This document shows positions 53,282 through 63,241 of a stretch of DNA of 64,000 bases, in pieces (the first letter of the stretch is position 1; each line of letters begins with the position of its first letter). The stretch comes from Pseudomonas sp. ANT_H4. GTDB taxonomy: Bacteria > Pseudomonadota > Gammaproteobacteria > Pseudomonadales > Pseudomonadaceae. Both the position numbers and the translations under genes were made by a program. The DNA is taken from the NCBI RefSeq assembly GCF_008369295.1, contig NZ_VOBG01000006.1, positions 186,001 to 250,000 of the forward strand, read 5' to 3'. The notes below the pieces were generated by a model that had not been told where the DNA came from, made no database searches, and saw only the letters and a list, made by a program, of their open reading frames with translations.

Positions 53282-54097
53282 ATGCAAAATCGCATGATGA
53301 TCACTGGCGCCGGGTCTGGCCTGGGACGCGAAATCGCGCTGCGTTGGGCCCGCGAGGGTTGGCAACTGGCCTTGTCGGATGTCAGCGAGCAGGGCCTGCA
53401 AGAAACCCTGAAGCAGGTACGTGAGGCCGGTGGTGATGGTTTTATCCAGCGCTGCGATGTGCGCGACTACAGCCAACTGACGGCTTTCGCACAGGCTTGT
53501 GAAGAGAAACTGGGCGGTATCGATGTGATCGTCAACAACGCCGGTGTGGCCTCTGGCGGTTTCTTCAGCGAACTGTCCCTGGAGGACTGGGACTGGCAGA
53601 TCGCAATCAACCTGATGGGCGTGGTCAAGGGCTGCAAGGCGTTCCTGCCGCTGCTGGAAAAGAGCAAGGGCCGCATCATCAACATCGCCTCCATGGCAGC
53701 GCTGATGCAAGGCCCGGCCATGAGCAACTACAACGTGGCCAAGGCCGGTGTGGTGGCGTTATCGGAAAGCCTGCTGGTGGAACTCAAGCAACAGGAAGTC
53801 GGCGTACATGTGGTGTGCCCGTCGTTCTTCCAGACCAACCTGCTGGACTCCTTCCGTGGCCCGACCCCGGCGATGAAAGCCCAAGTGGGCAAACTGCTGG
53901 AAAGCTCGCCTATCAGCGCCGCCGAGATTGCTGACTACATCTATCAACGGGTGGCCGAGGGTGAATTCATGATCCTGCCTCATGAGCAGGGGCGGATGGC
54001 CTGGGCGTTGAAGCAGAAGACCCCGCAGTTGCTCTATAACGAGATGACGGTGATGGCGGACAAGATGCGGGCCAAGGCCCAGTCGGCGAAGGGGTGA
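53282..54097 (+). CDS. Short-chain dehydrogenase/reductase
   Basis: A 271-residue classical SDR. The cofactor loop is TGAGSGLG at about 8-15, NNAG is near 86, and the catalytic Ser and YxxxK are in IASMAA and YNVAK (about 138-157). A C-terminal extension beyond residue 240 is typical of the group with acyl or keto substrates. The cofactor is probably NADP(H) or NAD(H), undetermined. AAGG lies nine bases before the ATG. It is a single-gene unit ended by a REP hairpin. Confidence 0.92.
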   Translation: MQNRMMITGAGSGLGREIALRWAREGWQLALSDVSEQGLQETLKQVREAGGDGFIQRCDVRDYSQLTAFAQACEEKLGGIDVIVNNAGVASGGFFSELSLEDWDWQIAINLMGVVKGCKAFLPLLEKSKGRIINIASMAALMQGPAMSNYNVAKAGVVALSESLLVELKQQEVGVHVVCPSFFQTNLLDSFRGPTPAMKAQVGKLLESSPISAAEIADYIYQRVAEGEFMILPHEQGRMAWALKQKTPQLLYNEMTVMADKMRAKAQSAKG

Positions 54098-54120
54098 TAT
54101 TGCAGGTCAAGCCATTACCC

Positions 54121-54150
54121 TGTGGCGAGCGGGTAAACCCGCTCGCCACA
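54121..54150. repeat. REP hairpin
   Basis: TGTGGCGAGCGGG TAAA CCCGCTCGCCACA, a perfect 13-bp stem between convergent SDR and YheU-like genes. Confidence 0.85.
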
Positions 54151-54224
54151 AAAGCTACGCAGCATTTAAGAAACGTCCGCGATGTCAAAAAAATCGTCAT
54201 TCTTCTGTTACCGGAGTCCAATCC

Positions 54225-54452
54225 CTAGTCAAACAAATGCTTGGGCACATCGTGCTTGAGCATCAACTGGCATTGCTCACTCTCGGGGTCGAAGATGATC
54301 AGTGCCTGGCCTTTGGTCAGCGCTTGGCGCACCCGCAATACACGGGTTTCCAGGGGCGTGTCATCGCCATTGTCGGTGCCGTCGCGGGTGACGAAGTCTT
54401 CGATGAGGCGGGTCAGGGTGTCGACTTCAAGTTGGTCGTAGGGGATCAGCAT
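54225..54452 (-). CDS. YheU/UPF0270 family protein
   Basis: A 75-residue protein beginning MLIPYDQLEVDTLTRLIEDFVTRDGT, the YheU signature, with the later QALIIFDPESEQ segment. GAGG lies five bases before the ATG. The function is unknown. It follows the NAGGN operon on the same strand after 59 bp and may be its last gene. Confidence 0.92.
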   Translation of the reverse strand: MLIPYDQLEVDTLTRLIEDFVTRDGTDNGDDTPLETRVLRVRQALTKGQALIIFDPESEQCQLMLKHDVPKHLFD

Positions 54453-54511
54453 ACAAGCCTCGGTTCAGGAATCCCGGCGATGCTACTTCGCCGGGATCAT
54501 TGTTGCCAGTA

Positions 54512-55696
54512 TCAGGACTTTTGACCGACCAAACTATCCACCGACGGCACCCGGGTGTCGCTCTCCATCTGCGTCTCGTGTTCCAGTTGATGGCTGAAGC
54601 GGTCCAGGGACCCTTGGGCCGGTTGCGCGTCGCTGGCAAATACCGGCGGGCTGAGAATGTAGGCGCCCAGCAGGCGACTCAACGCCGCCAGGCTGTCGAT
54701 ATGGGTGCGCTCATAACCATGAGTGGCGTCGCAGCCGAATGCCAATAGGGCGGTGCGGATATCGTGGCCGGCAGTCACCGCCGAATGGGCATCGCTGAAG
54801 TAGTAGCGGAACAGGTCGCGACGCACCGGCAGTTCGTTGTCCGACGCCAGGCGCAGCAAATGCCGGGACAGGTGATAGTCATACGGCCCGCCGGAATCCT
54901 GCATGGCCACGCTCACCGCATGCTCGCTGGAGTGTTGCCCTGGCGCGACCGGGGCGATGTCGATGCCGACGAACTCGCTGACATCCCAAGGTAATGCCGC
55001 TGCCGCACCACTGCCGGTTTCCTCGGTGATGGTGAACAGTGGATGGCAGTCGATCAGCAACGGCTCGCCGCTGTCGACGATGGCCTTGAGTGCGGCCAGC
55101 AGTGCCGCGACACCGGCCTTGTCGTCCAGGTGGCGGGCGCTGATGTGTCCGCTCTCGGTAAATTCCGGCAATGGATCGAAGGCGACGAAATCGCCGATGC
55201 TGACCCCCAGCGAGTCGCAATCGGCCCGGGTGGCGCAGTAGGCGTCCAGGCGCAACTCGATGTGGTCCCAACTGATGGGCATTTCATCCACGGCGGTGTT
55301 GAACGCATGCCCGGAAGCCATCAGCGGCAACACGCTGCCGCGTATCACACCGTTGTCGGTAAACAGGCTGACGCGGCTGCCTTCGGCAAAACGGCTGGAC
55401 CAGCAGCCTACCGGTGCCAGCGTCAGGCGGCCATTGTCCTTGATCGCACGCACGGCGGCGCCGATGGTGTCCAGGTGCGCGGACACGGCGCGGTCGGGGC
55501 TGTTTTTCTGGCCCTTGAGGGTGGCGCGAATAGTCCCGCGGCGGGTCATTTCAAAGGGGATGCCCAGCTCCTCAAGACGCTCGGCGACGTAGCGCACGAT
55601 GGTGTCGGTAAACCCGGTAGGGCTGGGAATGGCGAGCATTTCCAACAGCACTTTTTGCAGGTAGTTAAGATCCGGTTCGGGGATGGTTCGGGTCAT
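54512..55696 (-). CDS. M42-family peptidase-like protein of the NAGGN osmoprotectant system
   Basis: A 394-residue metallopeptidase-fold protein. Metal-site motifs are VSAHLDTIGAAV, HISARHLDDKAGVAALLAAL, ITEETGSGAAA and YFSDAHSA. It is the third gene of the N-acetylglutaminylglutamine amide operon, as in other bacteria that make this dipeptide, and may degrade the solute when stress ends or process a precursor. The ATG at 55696 has AAGGAG five bases upstream; a longer frame overlapping the synthetase is rejected. Confidence 0.9.
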   Translation of the reverse strand: MTRTIPEPDLNYLQKVLLEMLAIPSPTGFTDTIVRYVAERLEELGIPFEMTRRGTIRATLKGQKNSPDRAVSAHLDTIGAAVRAIKDNGRLTLAPVGCWSSRFAEGSRVSLFTDNGVIRGSVLPLMASGHAFNTAVDEMPISWDHIELRLDAYCATRADCDSLGVSIGDFVAFDPLPEFTESGHISARHLDDKAGVAALLAALKAIVDSGEPLLIDCHPLFTITEETGSGAAAALPWDVSEFVGIDIAPVAPGQHSSEHAVSVAMQDSGGPYDYHLSRHLLRLASDNELPVRRDLFRYYFSDAHSAVTAGHDIRTALLAFGCDATHGYERTHIDSLAALSRLLGAYILSPPVFASDAQPAQGSLDRFSHQLEHETQMESDTRVPSVDSLVGQKS

Positions 55697-55721
55697 AAAG
55701 ACTCCTTGGATTCGGATCAGC

Positions 55722-57467
55722 TCAGCTTGAAGGCTGACTATGGGGGAACAACAAATCCACAAACTTCTCAGCCGTCGGCTGCGGCTCATGATTTGCCAGG
55801 CCCGCGCGTTCGTTAGCTTCGATAAATACGTATTCCGGCTGGTCAGCCGCCAGCACCATCAGATCGAGCCCGACCACGGGAATGTCTAGGGCTCGTGCAG
55901 CGCGCACGGCGGCGTCCACCAGGGTGGGGTGCAAAATGGCGGTCACATCCTCCAGGCAACCGCCGGTGTGCAGGTTGGCGGTACGGCGCACCGACAGGTG
56001 TTGGCCGGGCGTCAGGATGCTGCTGTAGTCGTAGCCGGCGGCATGAAGGGTGCGTTGGGTTTCATCATCCACCGGGATTTTGCTTTCGCCGTCGGTGGCA
56101 GCCTGGCGTCGACGGCTCTGGGCTTCGATCAAGGCGCCGATGGTGTGTTGGCCGTCGCCGATCACTTCTGCCGGGCGGCGAATCGCGGCAGCCACCACGT
56201 CAAAACCGATCACTACAATGCGCAGGTCCAGGCCTTCGTGGAAGCTTTCCAGCAACACCCGACCATCGAACTGGCGCGCCGCTTCAATGGCTTTCTGCAC
56301 CTCTTCGATAGTCTGCAAATCCACCGCCACGCCTTGGCCCTGTTCGCCATCCAGCGGCTTGACCACGATGCGCCGGTGTTCGTCGAGAAACTCCAGATTC
56401 TCGTCGGCACTCCCCGCCAACTGTTGCGCCGGCAGGTTAAGCCCCGCGGCCTTGAGCACCTTATGGGTCAGGCTCTTGTCCTGGCACAAGGTCATGCTGA
56501 CGGCGCTGGTCAGGTCGCTCAAAGACTCCCGGCAGCGCACCCGGCGCCCGCCATGGCTCAAGGTGAACAGGCCCGCATCGGCATCGTCTACTTGCACATC
56601 AATTCCGCGTCGATGGGCCTCCTCGACGATGATCCGCGCATAGGGATTGAACCCCGCTTGTGGCCCCGGCCCGAGGAACAGCGGCTGGTTGATGCCGTTC
56701 TTGCGTTTGATGGCGAAGGTGGTCAGCGGCCGAAAGCCAAGCTTGGCGTAGAGACTTTTCGCCTGACGGTTATCGTGCAATACCGACAGGTCAAGGTAAC
56801 TCAGCCCACGGCTCATAAAGTGTTCGATAAGATGGCGCACCAGCACTTCGCCGACCCCGGGCCGGGTACATTGCGGGTCCACCGCCAGGCACCAGAGGCT
56901 GCAGCCGTTTTCCGGATCGTGAAAGGCTTTCTGGTGATTGAGGCCCATGACGCTACCGATCACTGCGCCGCTGTCTTCATCCTCGGCCAGCCAGTACACC
57001 GGCCCGCCTTGATGGCGTGGGGTCAGCAACGCCGGGTCCACCGGCAACATGCCGCGGCCCTGGTACAGCTGATTGACCGCCTGCCAATCCGTCTCGCTCT
57101 GCACGCGGCGAATGCGAAAACCGCGAAATACCCTGGTCGCCGGGCGGTAGTCGCTAAACCACAGGCGCAGGGTGTCGGAGGGATCAAGAAACAACTGCAG
57201 GGGATCAATCCCCAGAATTTGCTGGGGCGCCGCCACATACAGGGCGATATCCCGTTCCCCAGGCTGCTCGTTGAGCAACTCCAGGGCCAGGCTCGCTGGG
57301 TCGGGAAAGGTATGGCCGATCAACAGCCGGCCCCAGCCGCAGTGCACGGCGACAGGCTCGGGGCCCAGTTCGCTGCCATCTTCGGCGAAGCGGGCTTGCA
57401 GGCGCTCATAGGAGGGCGCCTGGCCCCGCAGCAAGCGTTGGCTGTAAGCCGTGGCATGAGGTTTCAT
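55722..57467 (-). CDS. ngg: N-acetylglutaminylglutamine synthetase (GNAT + ATP-grasp)
   Basis: A 581-residue fusion. A GNAT acetyltransferase domain lies at about 115-265 (LWCLAVDPQCTRPGVGEVLV with its acetyl-CoA loop, then LHDNRQAKSLYAKLGF), followed by an ATP-grasp ligase at about 300-575 (RIVVKPLDGEQGQGVAVDL; late VGLDLMV and FIEANERAGL). It acetylates glutamine and ligates a second glutamine to make N-acetylglutaminylglutamine. The ribosome site AAGGA lies in the end of the upstream gene; the stop-to-start gap is three bases, so the two are coupled. Confidence 0.92.
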   Translation of the reverse strand: MKPHATAYSQRLLRGQAPSYERLQARFAEDGSELGPEPVAVHCGWGRLLIGHTFPDPASLALELLNEQPGERDIALYVAAPQQILGIDPLQLFLDPSDTLRLWFSDYRPATRVFRGFRIRRVQSETDWQAVNQLYQGRGMLPVDPALLTPRHQGGPVYWLAEDEDSGAVIGSVMGLNHQKAFHDPENGCSLWCLAVDPQCTRPGVGEVLVRHLIEHFMSRGLSYLDLSVLHDNRQAKSLYAKLGFRPLTTFAIKRKNGINQPLFLGPGPQAGFNPYARIIVEEAHRRGIDVQVDDADAGLFTLSHGGRRVRCRESLSDLTSAVSMTLCQDKSLTHKVLKAAGLNLPAQQLAGSADENLEFLDEHRRIVVKPLDGEQGQGVAVDLQTIEEVQKAIEAARQFDGRVLLESFHEGLDLRIVVIGFDVVAAAIRRPAEVIGDGQHTIGALIEAQSRRRQAATDGESKIPVDDETQRTLHAAGYDYSSILTPGQHLSVRRTANLHTGGCLEDVTAILHPTLVDAAVRAARALDIPVVGLDLMVLAADQPEYVFIEANERAGLANHEPQPTAEKFVDLLFPHSQPSS

Positions 57468-57470
57468 GAA

Positions 57471-59243
57471 TCAGATTCCTTGTTCGCTGAGCCACAGGTT
57501 CAGTGCCGCCAGTTGCCACAGCTTGGAACCGCGCAACGGGGTCAATTGGCCTTGGGGGTCGGTGAGCAAGCGGTCAAGCATTGCGGGGTTGAACAGGCCG
57601 CGATCCTGGCTCGGGTCCAGCAGCAGATCGCGCACCCAGTTCAAGGTATCGCCCTGCAAGTGCTTGAGGCCGGGCACCGGAAAGTAGCCTTTCTTGCGGT
57701 CGATGACTTCGCTGGGAATCACCCGTCGCGCGGCTTCCTTGAGCACTTGTTTGCCGCCGTCCGGCAGTTTGAATTTACCCGGCACACGGGCCGACAATTC
57801 CACCAGGCGATAGTCGAGAAACGGCGTGCGCGCCTCCAGACCCCAGGCCATGGTCATGTTGTCCACGCGCTTGACCGGGTCGTCCACCAGCATCACCGTG
57901 CTGTCCAGGCGTAGGGCTTTATCCACAGCTGCTTCGGCGCCGGGCTGGGCGAAATGCTCGCGCACGAAGTCACCGGCGGCGTCATTGGCCGTCAGCCATT
58001 GTGGCTGGACGGTGGCGGCGTAGTCATCGTAGCTACGGTCGAAAAACGCATCGCGATAGGCGCCATACGGGTCGCTGGCGCCATCCACCTGCGGGTACCA
58101 GTGGTAACCGGCGAACAGTTCATCGGCGCCTTGGCCGCTCTGTACCACCTTGCAATGCTTGGCCACCTCCCGAGACAAGAGGTAGAAGGCGATGCAGTCA
58201 TGGCTGACCATCGGCTCGCTCATGGCGCGAAAGGCTGCCGGCAATTGCTCGATGATCTCGCTTTCGGCGATGCGCAATTGGTGGTGACGAGTGCCGTAGT
58301 GCTTGGCGATCAGGTCCGAATACTGGAACTCGTCGCCACGCTCGCCACCGGCGTCTTCGAAGCCGATGGAGAAGGTCGACAAGTCCTGCACGCCGACTTC
58401 TCGCAACAGGCCTACCAGCATGCTGGAATCGACGCCGCCCGAGAGCAGCACACCGACATCCACTGCTGCCCGTTGACGAATGGCCACGGCTTCGCGGGTG
58501 CTGTCGAGGACACGGTCTGTCCAGTCTTCCAGGGTGAGGTTGGTTTCGTCGGCGTGGGGACCGTAAGGCAGGGTCCACCAGGTTTTCTGTTCGGTCTTGC
58601 CATCCGCGTCGATGCGCATCCAACTGGCCGGCGGCAACTTTTCAATGCCCGCCAACAGGGTGCGTGGTGCAGGCACCACGGCGTGGAAGTTCAGGTAGTG
58701 GTTGAGCGCAACCGGATCAAGGATCGGGTTGATATCGCCACCCTTGAGCAACGCGGGCAAGGCCGAGGCGAAACGCAGGCGCTGGCCGGTGCGCGACAGG
58801 TACAGCGGCTTCACCCCGAGGCGATCACGGGCGATGAACAGGCGCTGGGCATCACGCTCCCAGATGGCGAAGGCAAACATGCCATTGAGCTTGGGCAGCA
58901 GCGCCTCGCCCCAGGCGTGATAGCCCTTGAGCAACACTTCTGTGTCACCCGCGGAATAGAACGCATAGCCCAGTGCTTCGAGTTCGGCGCGCAGCTCCGG
59001 GAAGTTATAGATTGCACCGTTGAACGCCAGGGACAGGCCCAATTGGGCGTCGACCATCGGTTGGGCGGAGCCGTCCGACAGGTCCATGATTTTCAGGCGT
59101 CTATGGCCCAAGGCAATAGGCCCTTGGGCATGGAAGCCCCACGCGTCAGGTCCGCGAGGGGCCAAGTGATGGGTGATTCGTTCCACCGCTGCCAGGTCGG
59201 CAGGTTGGTGATCGAAACGTAATTCTCCAGCTAATCCGCACAT
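57471..59243 (-). CDS. N-acetylglutaminylglutamine amidotransferase (asparagine-synthetase-like)
   Basis: A 590-residue glutamine amidotransferase. Cys2 of MCGLAGELRF is the class II glutaminase nucleophile, after Met removal. The asparagine-synthetase domain has the PP-loop VGVLLSGGVDSSML near 245. It amidates the terminal carboxyl of the acetylated dipeptide to give NAGGN, an osmoprotectant. The ATG at 59243 follows AAGGAATTT; longer frames would bury the catalytic Cys and are rejected. It is the first gene of the leftward operon. Confidence 0.92.
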   Translation of the reverse strand: MCGLAGELRFDHQPADLAAVERITHHLAPRGPDAWGFHAQGPIALGHRRLKIMDLSDGSAQPMVDAQLGLSLAFNGAIYNFPELRAELEALGYAFYSAGDTEVLLKGYHAWGEALLPKLNGMFAFAIWERDAQRLFIARDRLGVKPLYLSRTGQRLRFASALPALLKGGDINPILDPVALNHYLNFHAVVPAPRTLLAGIEKLPPASWMRIDADGKTEQKTWWTLPYGPHADETNLTLEDWTDRVLDSTREAVAIRQRAAVDVGVLLSGGVDSSMLVGLLREVGVQDLSTFSIGFEDAGGERGDEFQYSDLIAKHYGTRHHQLRIAESEIIEQLPAAFRAMSEPMVSHDCIAFYLLSREVAKHCKVVQSGQGADELFAGYHWYPQVDGASDPYGAYRDAFFDRSYDDYAATVQPQWLTANDAAGDFVREHFAQPGAEAAVDKALRLDSTVMLVDDPVKRVDNMTMAWGLEARTPFLDYRLVELSARVPGKFKLPDGGKQVLKEAARRVIPSEVIDRKKGYFPVPGLKHLQGDTLNWVRDLLLDPSQDRGLFNPAMLDRLLTDPQGQLTPLRGSKLWQLAALNLWLSEQGI

Positions 59244-59434
59244 AAATTCCTTACCGGTTTTTCCGTTGGGGAGGGGTAAAAGTGCATCACGACAAAATGT
59301 GTGGGCACCCAGAGACTGACCCGAGTGCATTCAGGGAGTTTTAGAACAATCAGTTATAAGGCAAAGGGCCGCAGCCTCGCGGAACCTGCTCGGCGGGCTG
59401 TGGGGCCTGTGCTTGGGGGGCGGTGCGCGACAGA

Positions 59435-61432
59435 TTACTTTTGCGTTTTTGTGACATTGCTGCGAATCAGCGCCCGTATGGCGAATCGATTCGGATGACA
59501 GGCCTCGGCCACGTTTCTGGGCAAGGGCAGCGGTTCATTGTCCAGCCACGCCGCCAGCAGTTCGCCGGACAACGGCGCGGTGATCAGGCCCCGTGAGCCA
59601 TGGCCACTGTTGACGTACAGGCCGTCCAGCCATGGGCAGGCAACGTCTGGTGTGTGGCGGGCATCCTTGCGCAGGGCGTCATAGGCTTGGGCAAACGCCG
59701 GAGGGTCGGCCAGTGGCCCGACGATGGGCAAATAGTCCGGGCTGGTGCAGCGAAAAGCGGCGCGCCCCGCGAGGGTTTCGGGGGCGAGGGTGTCGGCCTG
59801 CAGGCGCTGCGCCAGATCCGGGGAAATCTCCTGCAGCAGCGCCAGGTTGCCGGCGTGTTCGGCGGCGCTGGGCGTCAGGTCATCGCTCTTGAAGTCGAAA
59901 CTGGCCCCCAGGGTGTGCTCACCCAGGCGCGGCGGTGCGACATAACCTTCGGCACACACCACGGTCGCCAGTTGCTGACTCGCTACCGTCTGTGGCAACC
60001 GGGTGATTTGCCCGCGAATGCGCTTGAGGGGCAGCTCGGCGCTGGCGGTAAAACGCTTGACCTCGGCGGCACCCGCTAACACCACCACCGGCGCGCTGGC
60101 CAGTAACTGCTCACCGTCCCAGGCCTGCCACTGGCTTTCGACCTTGCGTAGCTCAAGCACCTCGTGATGGACCAGAACATCGATGCCCTGTTGCCCTGCC
60201 TGCCATTGGCAGAGCGCTGGAGGGTGAACCCAACCGCCTTCGGGGAAAAACATCCCGCCGTGCTCCAGAGCAATACCGGCACGAGCCTGGGCCTGGTCTC
60301 TGTCCAGCAGATGCAACAAATCGGCCGTAAAGGCCTCGGCCAGTTGCGCCTGACGCTCGGCCTCCTTGGCATTGAAGGCCAGTTGCAGCACGCCACAGCC
60401 GTCCCAGTCCACGCCGCGTTGCAGGTGTTCCAGCAGGCGCCGGGTATGACCGAATCCGCTGACAATCATCTGCGACAGCGCGGTGCCATGGGCGGACAGT
60501 TTGAGATAGAGCACCCCTTGCGGGTTGCCTGAGGCTTCCTGGGCCAGGCCGTCATGGCGCTCCAGCAGACTGACCTGCCAACCCCGCGCCGCGAGACTGG
60601 CAGCACTGGCGCAACCGGCCAGACCGCCGCCGATCACCAGGGCCCGTCGCTCGCCGTTGATCGCTGGCGGGCGGGCGAACCAGGGCTTGATCGCGGCAGG
60701 CGCAGGCGTATCGGCCGGCCAACCGAGAAATTCTCCCCGCAGGATTTCCCACTTATGGCCGATGCCCGGTGTGCGCTTCATCTTGAACCCGGCGCCATTG
60801 AGCAGGCGCCGTACCCACCCGGTACTGGTGAAGGTGCTGATGGTCGAGCCCGGCGCCGCCAGCCGCGCCAGTTCGGCAAACAGCTCGGCGGTCCACATGT
60901 CCGGGTTTTTCGCCGGGGCAAAACCGTCGAGAAACCAGGCGTCGACCTGTGCGTCCAGTTGCGGCAATTGCTCCAGGGCATCGCCGATCAGCAACGTCAG
61001 GGTCACGCGACCGTTATCCAGCACCAGGCGCTGGAAGCCTGGGTGAATGGCGATGTACTGCGCCAGCAACTGATCGGCAAAAGGCTTGAGCTGCGGCCAA
61101 AGGGCCAGGGCCCGCTGCAGGTCGGCGTGGCTGAGCGGGTACTTTTCCACGCTGACAAAATGCAGGCGGGCGCCTTGCACCGCGTGTTGTTCAAACAGCT
61201 GCCAGGCGCAGAGAAAGTTCAGCCCGGTGCCGAAACCGGTTTCGCCAATCACCAGCCTGCCACCTGCGGGCAAGGCGGCGAAGCGTTCTTGCAGGCGGTT
61301 CTGCTCGATGAATACATAGAGCGTTTCTTCCAGGCCCGATTGGTCGGAAAAGTACACGTCATCGAAGACCCGCGAGCGCGGGCGTCCCTGATCATCCCAG
61401 TCGAGCTGGGCATTGGGCAGTACTGGGTTCAT
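59435..61432 (-). CDS. mnmC: Bifunctional tRNA (mnm5s2U34) methyltransferase/FAD oxidoreductase MnmC
   Basis: A 665-residue fusion. The N-terminal SAM methyltransferase has GETGFGTGLNFLCAW (about 65-80) and WFLDGFAPAKNPDMW. The C-terminal FAD oxidoreductase starts at the dinucleotide fold ALVIGGGLAGCASAASLAARGW, with HGSRGLITAPLSGELLA near the end. It converts cmnm5s2U to mnm5s2U in the tRNA wobble position. The ATG at 61432 is preferred to an in-frame TTG two codons upstream. It is divergent from pap. Confidence 0.95.
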   Translation of the reverse strand: MNPVLPNAQLDWDDQGRPRSRVFDDVYFSDQSGLEETLYVFIEQNRLQERFAALPAGGRLVIGETGFGTGLNFLCAWQLFEQHAVQGARLHFVSVEKYPLSHADLQRALALWPQLKPFADQLLAQYIAIHPGFQRLVLDNGRVTLTLLIGDALEQLPQLDAQVDAWFLDGFAPAKNPDMWTAELFAELARLAAPGSTISTFTSTGWVRRLLNGAGFKMKRTPGIGHKWEILRGEFLGWPADTPAPAAIKPWFARPPAINGERRALVIGGGLAGCASAASLAARGWQVSLLERHDGLAQEASGNPQGVLYLKLSAHGTALSQMIVSGFGHTRRLLEHLQRGVDWDGCGVLQLAFNAKEAERQAQLAEAFTADLLHLLDRDQAQARAGIALEHGGMFFPEGGWVHPPALCQWQAGQQGIDVLVHHEVLELRKVESQWQAWDGEQLLASAPVVVLAGAAEVKRFTASAELPLKRIRGQITRLPQTVASQQLATVVCAEGYVAPPRLGEHTLGASFDFKSDDLTPSAAEHAGNLALLQEISPDLAQRLQADTLAPETLAGRAAFRCTSPDYLPIVGPLADPPAFAQAYDALRKDARHTPDVACPWLDGLYVNSGHGSRGLITAPLSGELLAAWLDNEPLPLPRNVAEACHPNRFAIRALIRSNVTKTQK

Positions 61433-61571
61433 GGGCAACTCGGCAAAGGCAAGGCGGCTATTCTAGCCGATCCCACACCAGGCAATTGATCCACGGCAAG
61501 TGCCATGGAATTGCCCTCCCGCCGTGGTGCCCAATCCGCTAGTCTTGACCCATCTTGGAAGGGAGTCGCCC

Positions 61572-63092
61572 ATGTTTGAATCTGCCGAAATTGGTCACGC
61601 CATCGACAAAGAGACTTACGACGCCGAAGTACCGGCCCTGCGCGAAGCCTTACTGGAAGCTCAGTACGAACTGCAACAGCAAGGTCGGTTCCCGGTGATC
61701 GTGCTGATCAACGGCATTGAAGGCGCCGGCAAGGGCGAAACGGTCAAGCTGCTCAATGAGTGGATGGACCCGCGACTGATTGAGGTGCGCACCTTCGACC
61801 AGCAGACCGACGAAGAGCTGGCCCGCCCACCGGCCTGGCGCTATTGGCGACAGTTACCGGCCAAGGGACGCATGGGGATTTTTTTCGGCAACTGGTACAG
61901 CCAGATGCTCCAGGACCGGGTTCATGGGCAGATCAAGGACGCGCGGCTGGACCAGGCCATTGCCGGCGCCGAGCGCCTGGAACAAATGCTCTGCGATGAA
62001 GGCGCACTGATCTTCAAGTTCTGGTTTCACCTGTCCAAGAAGCAAATGAAGGCCCGGCTCAAGGCCCTGCAGGATGACCCGCTGCACAGCTGGCGCATCA
62101 GCCCGCTGGACTGGCAGCAGTCCGAGACCTACGGCAAGTTCGTGCATTTCGGTGAGCGGGTATTGCGCCGCACCAGCCGCGACTACGCGCCTTGGCATGT
62201 GATTGAAGGGGTCGATGCGCATTATCGCGGGCTGACCGTTGGCAGGATCCTCCTGGAAGGTTTGCAGAACGCCCTCAAGCGGCTCAAGGCCAAGGCCAGC
62301 GGCATTAACCCTGCGCCGCTGCCGTCTTCTGTCGACCAGTTGAGCCTGGTGGGCAGCCTGGACATGACCTTGCGCCTGGAAAAGGACGACTACGAAGAAC
62401 AACTGATTACCGAGCAGGCGCGGCTTTCCGGCTTGATGCGCGACAAACGCATGCGCAAGCACGCGTTGGTGACGGTGTTCGAGGGCAACGATGCGGCGGG
62501 CAAGGGCGGGGCGATCCGTCGTGTCGCCGCCGCCCTTGATCCACGTCAGTACCACATCGTGCCGATTGCCGCGCCCACCGAGGACGAGCGTGCACAGCCT
62601 TACCTTTGGCGCTTCTGGCGGCAAATTCCGGCGCGGGGCATGTTCACCGTGTTCGACCGCTCCTGGTATGGCCGAGTGCTGGTGGAGCGGATCGAAGGGT
62701 TCTGCACACCGGCTGACTGGATGCGCGCTTATGCCGAGATCAACGACTTTGAAGAACAGTTGAGCGACGCCGGCGTCATCGTCGTCAAGTTCTGGCTGGC
62801 CATCGACAAACAGACCCAGCTGGAACGCTTTCAAGCTCGGGAAGAAATTCCCTTCAAGCGCTTCAAAATTACTGAAGACGACTGGCGCAACCGCGACAAA
62901 TGGGATGACTACCGGGCGGCGGTGGGCGATATGGTTGATCGCACCAGCACTGAGATTTCACCCTGGACGCTGGTGGAGGCCAATGACAAACGCTGGGCGC
63001 GGGTCAAGGTGCTGCGCACCATCAACCTGGCGCTGGAGGCGGCGTTCGAGCGGTCTGACAAGCACGACAAGAAGAAAGGCAAAAAGAAGTAG
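61572..63092 (+). CDS. pap: Polyphosphate:AMP phosphotransferase (two PPK2 domains)
   Basis: A 506-residue protein with two tandem PPK2 domains. Each has its own Walker-A-like loop: NGIEGAGKGETVK near residue 52 and FEGNDAAGKGGAIRR near 302. Each is followed by the matching lid region, WRYWRQLPAKGRMGIF and LWRFWRQIPARGMFTVFDRSWYGR. It makes ADP from AMP with polyphosphate as donor. A basic tail (KHDKKKGKKK) may bind polyphosphate. GGGAG precedes the ATG. The arrangement beside mnmC is shared with other pseudomonads. Confidence 0.95.
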   Translation: MFESAEIGHAIDKETYDAEVPALREALLEAQYELQQQGRFPVIVLINGIEGAGKGETVKLLNEWMDPRLIEVRTFDQQTDEELARPPAWRYWRQLPAKGRMGIFFGNWYSQMLQDRVHGQIKDARLDQAIAGAERLEQMLCDEGALIFKFWFHLSKKQMKARLKALQDDPLHSWRISPLDWQQSETYGKFVHFGERVLRRTSRDYAPWHVIEGVDAHYRGLTVGRILLEGLQNALKRLKAKASGINPAPLPSSVDQLSLVGSLDMTLRLEKDDYEEQLITEQARLSGLMRDKRMRKHALVTVFEGNDAAGKGGAIRRVAAALDPRQYHIVPIAAPTEDERAQPYLWRFWRQIPARGMFTVFDRSWYGRVLVERIEGFCTPADWMRAYAEINDFEEQLSDAGVIVVKFWLAIDKQTQLERFQAREEIPFKRFKITEDDWRNRDKWDDYRAAVGDMVDRTSTEISPWTLVEANDKRWARVKVLRTINLALEAAFERSDKHDKKKGKKK

Positions 63093-63241
63093 TCGGGCCG
63101 ACGCTCGCCACAGGGTATGGGTTCACCATCAAAATAGTTGTCCGTACTCGTGACATACGCGGGGTGAATGATTGTCGCGGTTCGTGAGGGCTGGATCTAT
63201 GCTCGGTCCATCTCTCAATAACCACAATAATGAGGTAGCCC

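Noticed and set aside
55929..57914. A 661-codon open frame on the plus strand
   Set aside because: Antisense to the NAGGN synthetase and amidotransferase genes; no recognisable domain and no ribosome site.
57954..59222. A 422-codon open frame on the plus strand
   Set aside because: Antisense to the amidotransferase gene; composition typical of reverse-strand shadow translation.
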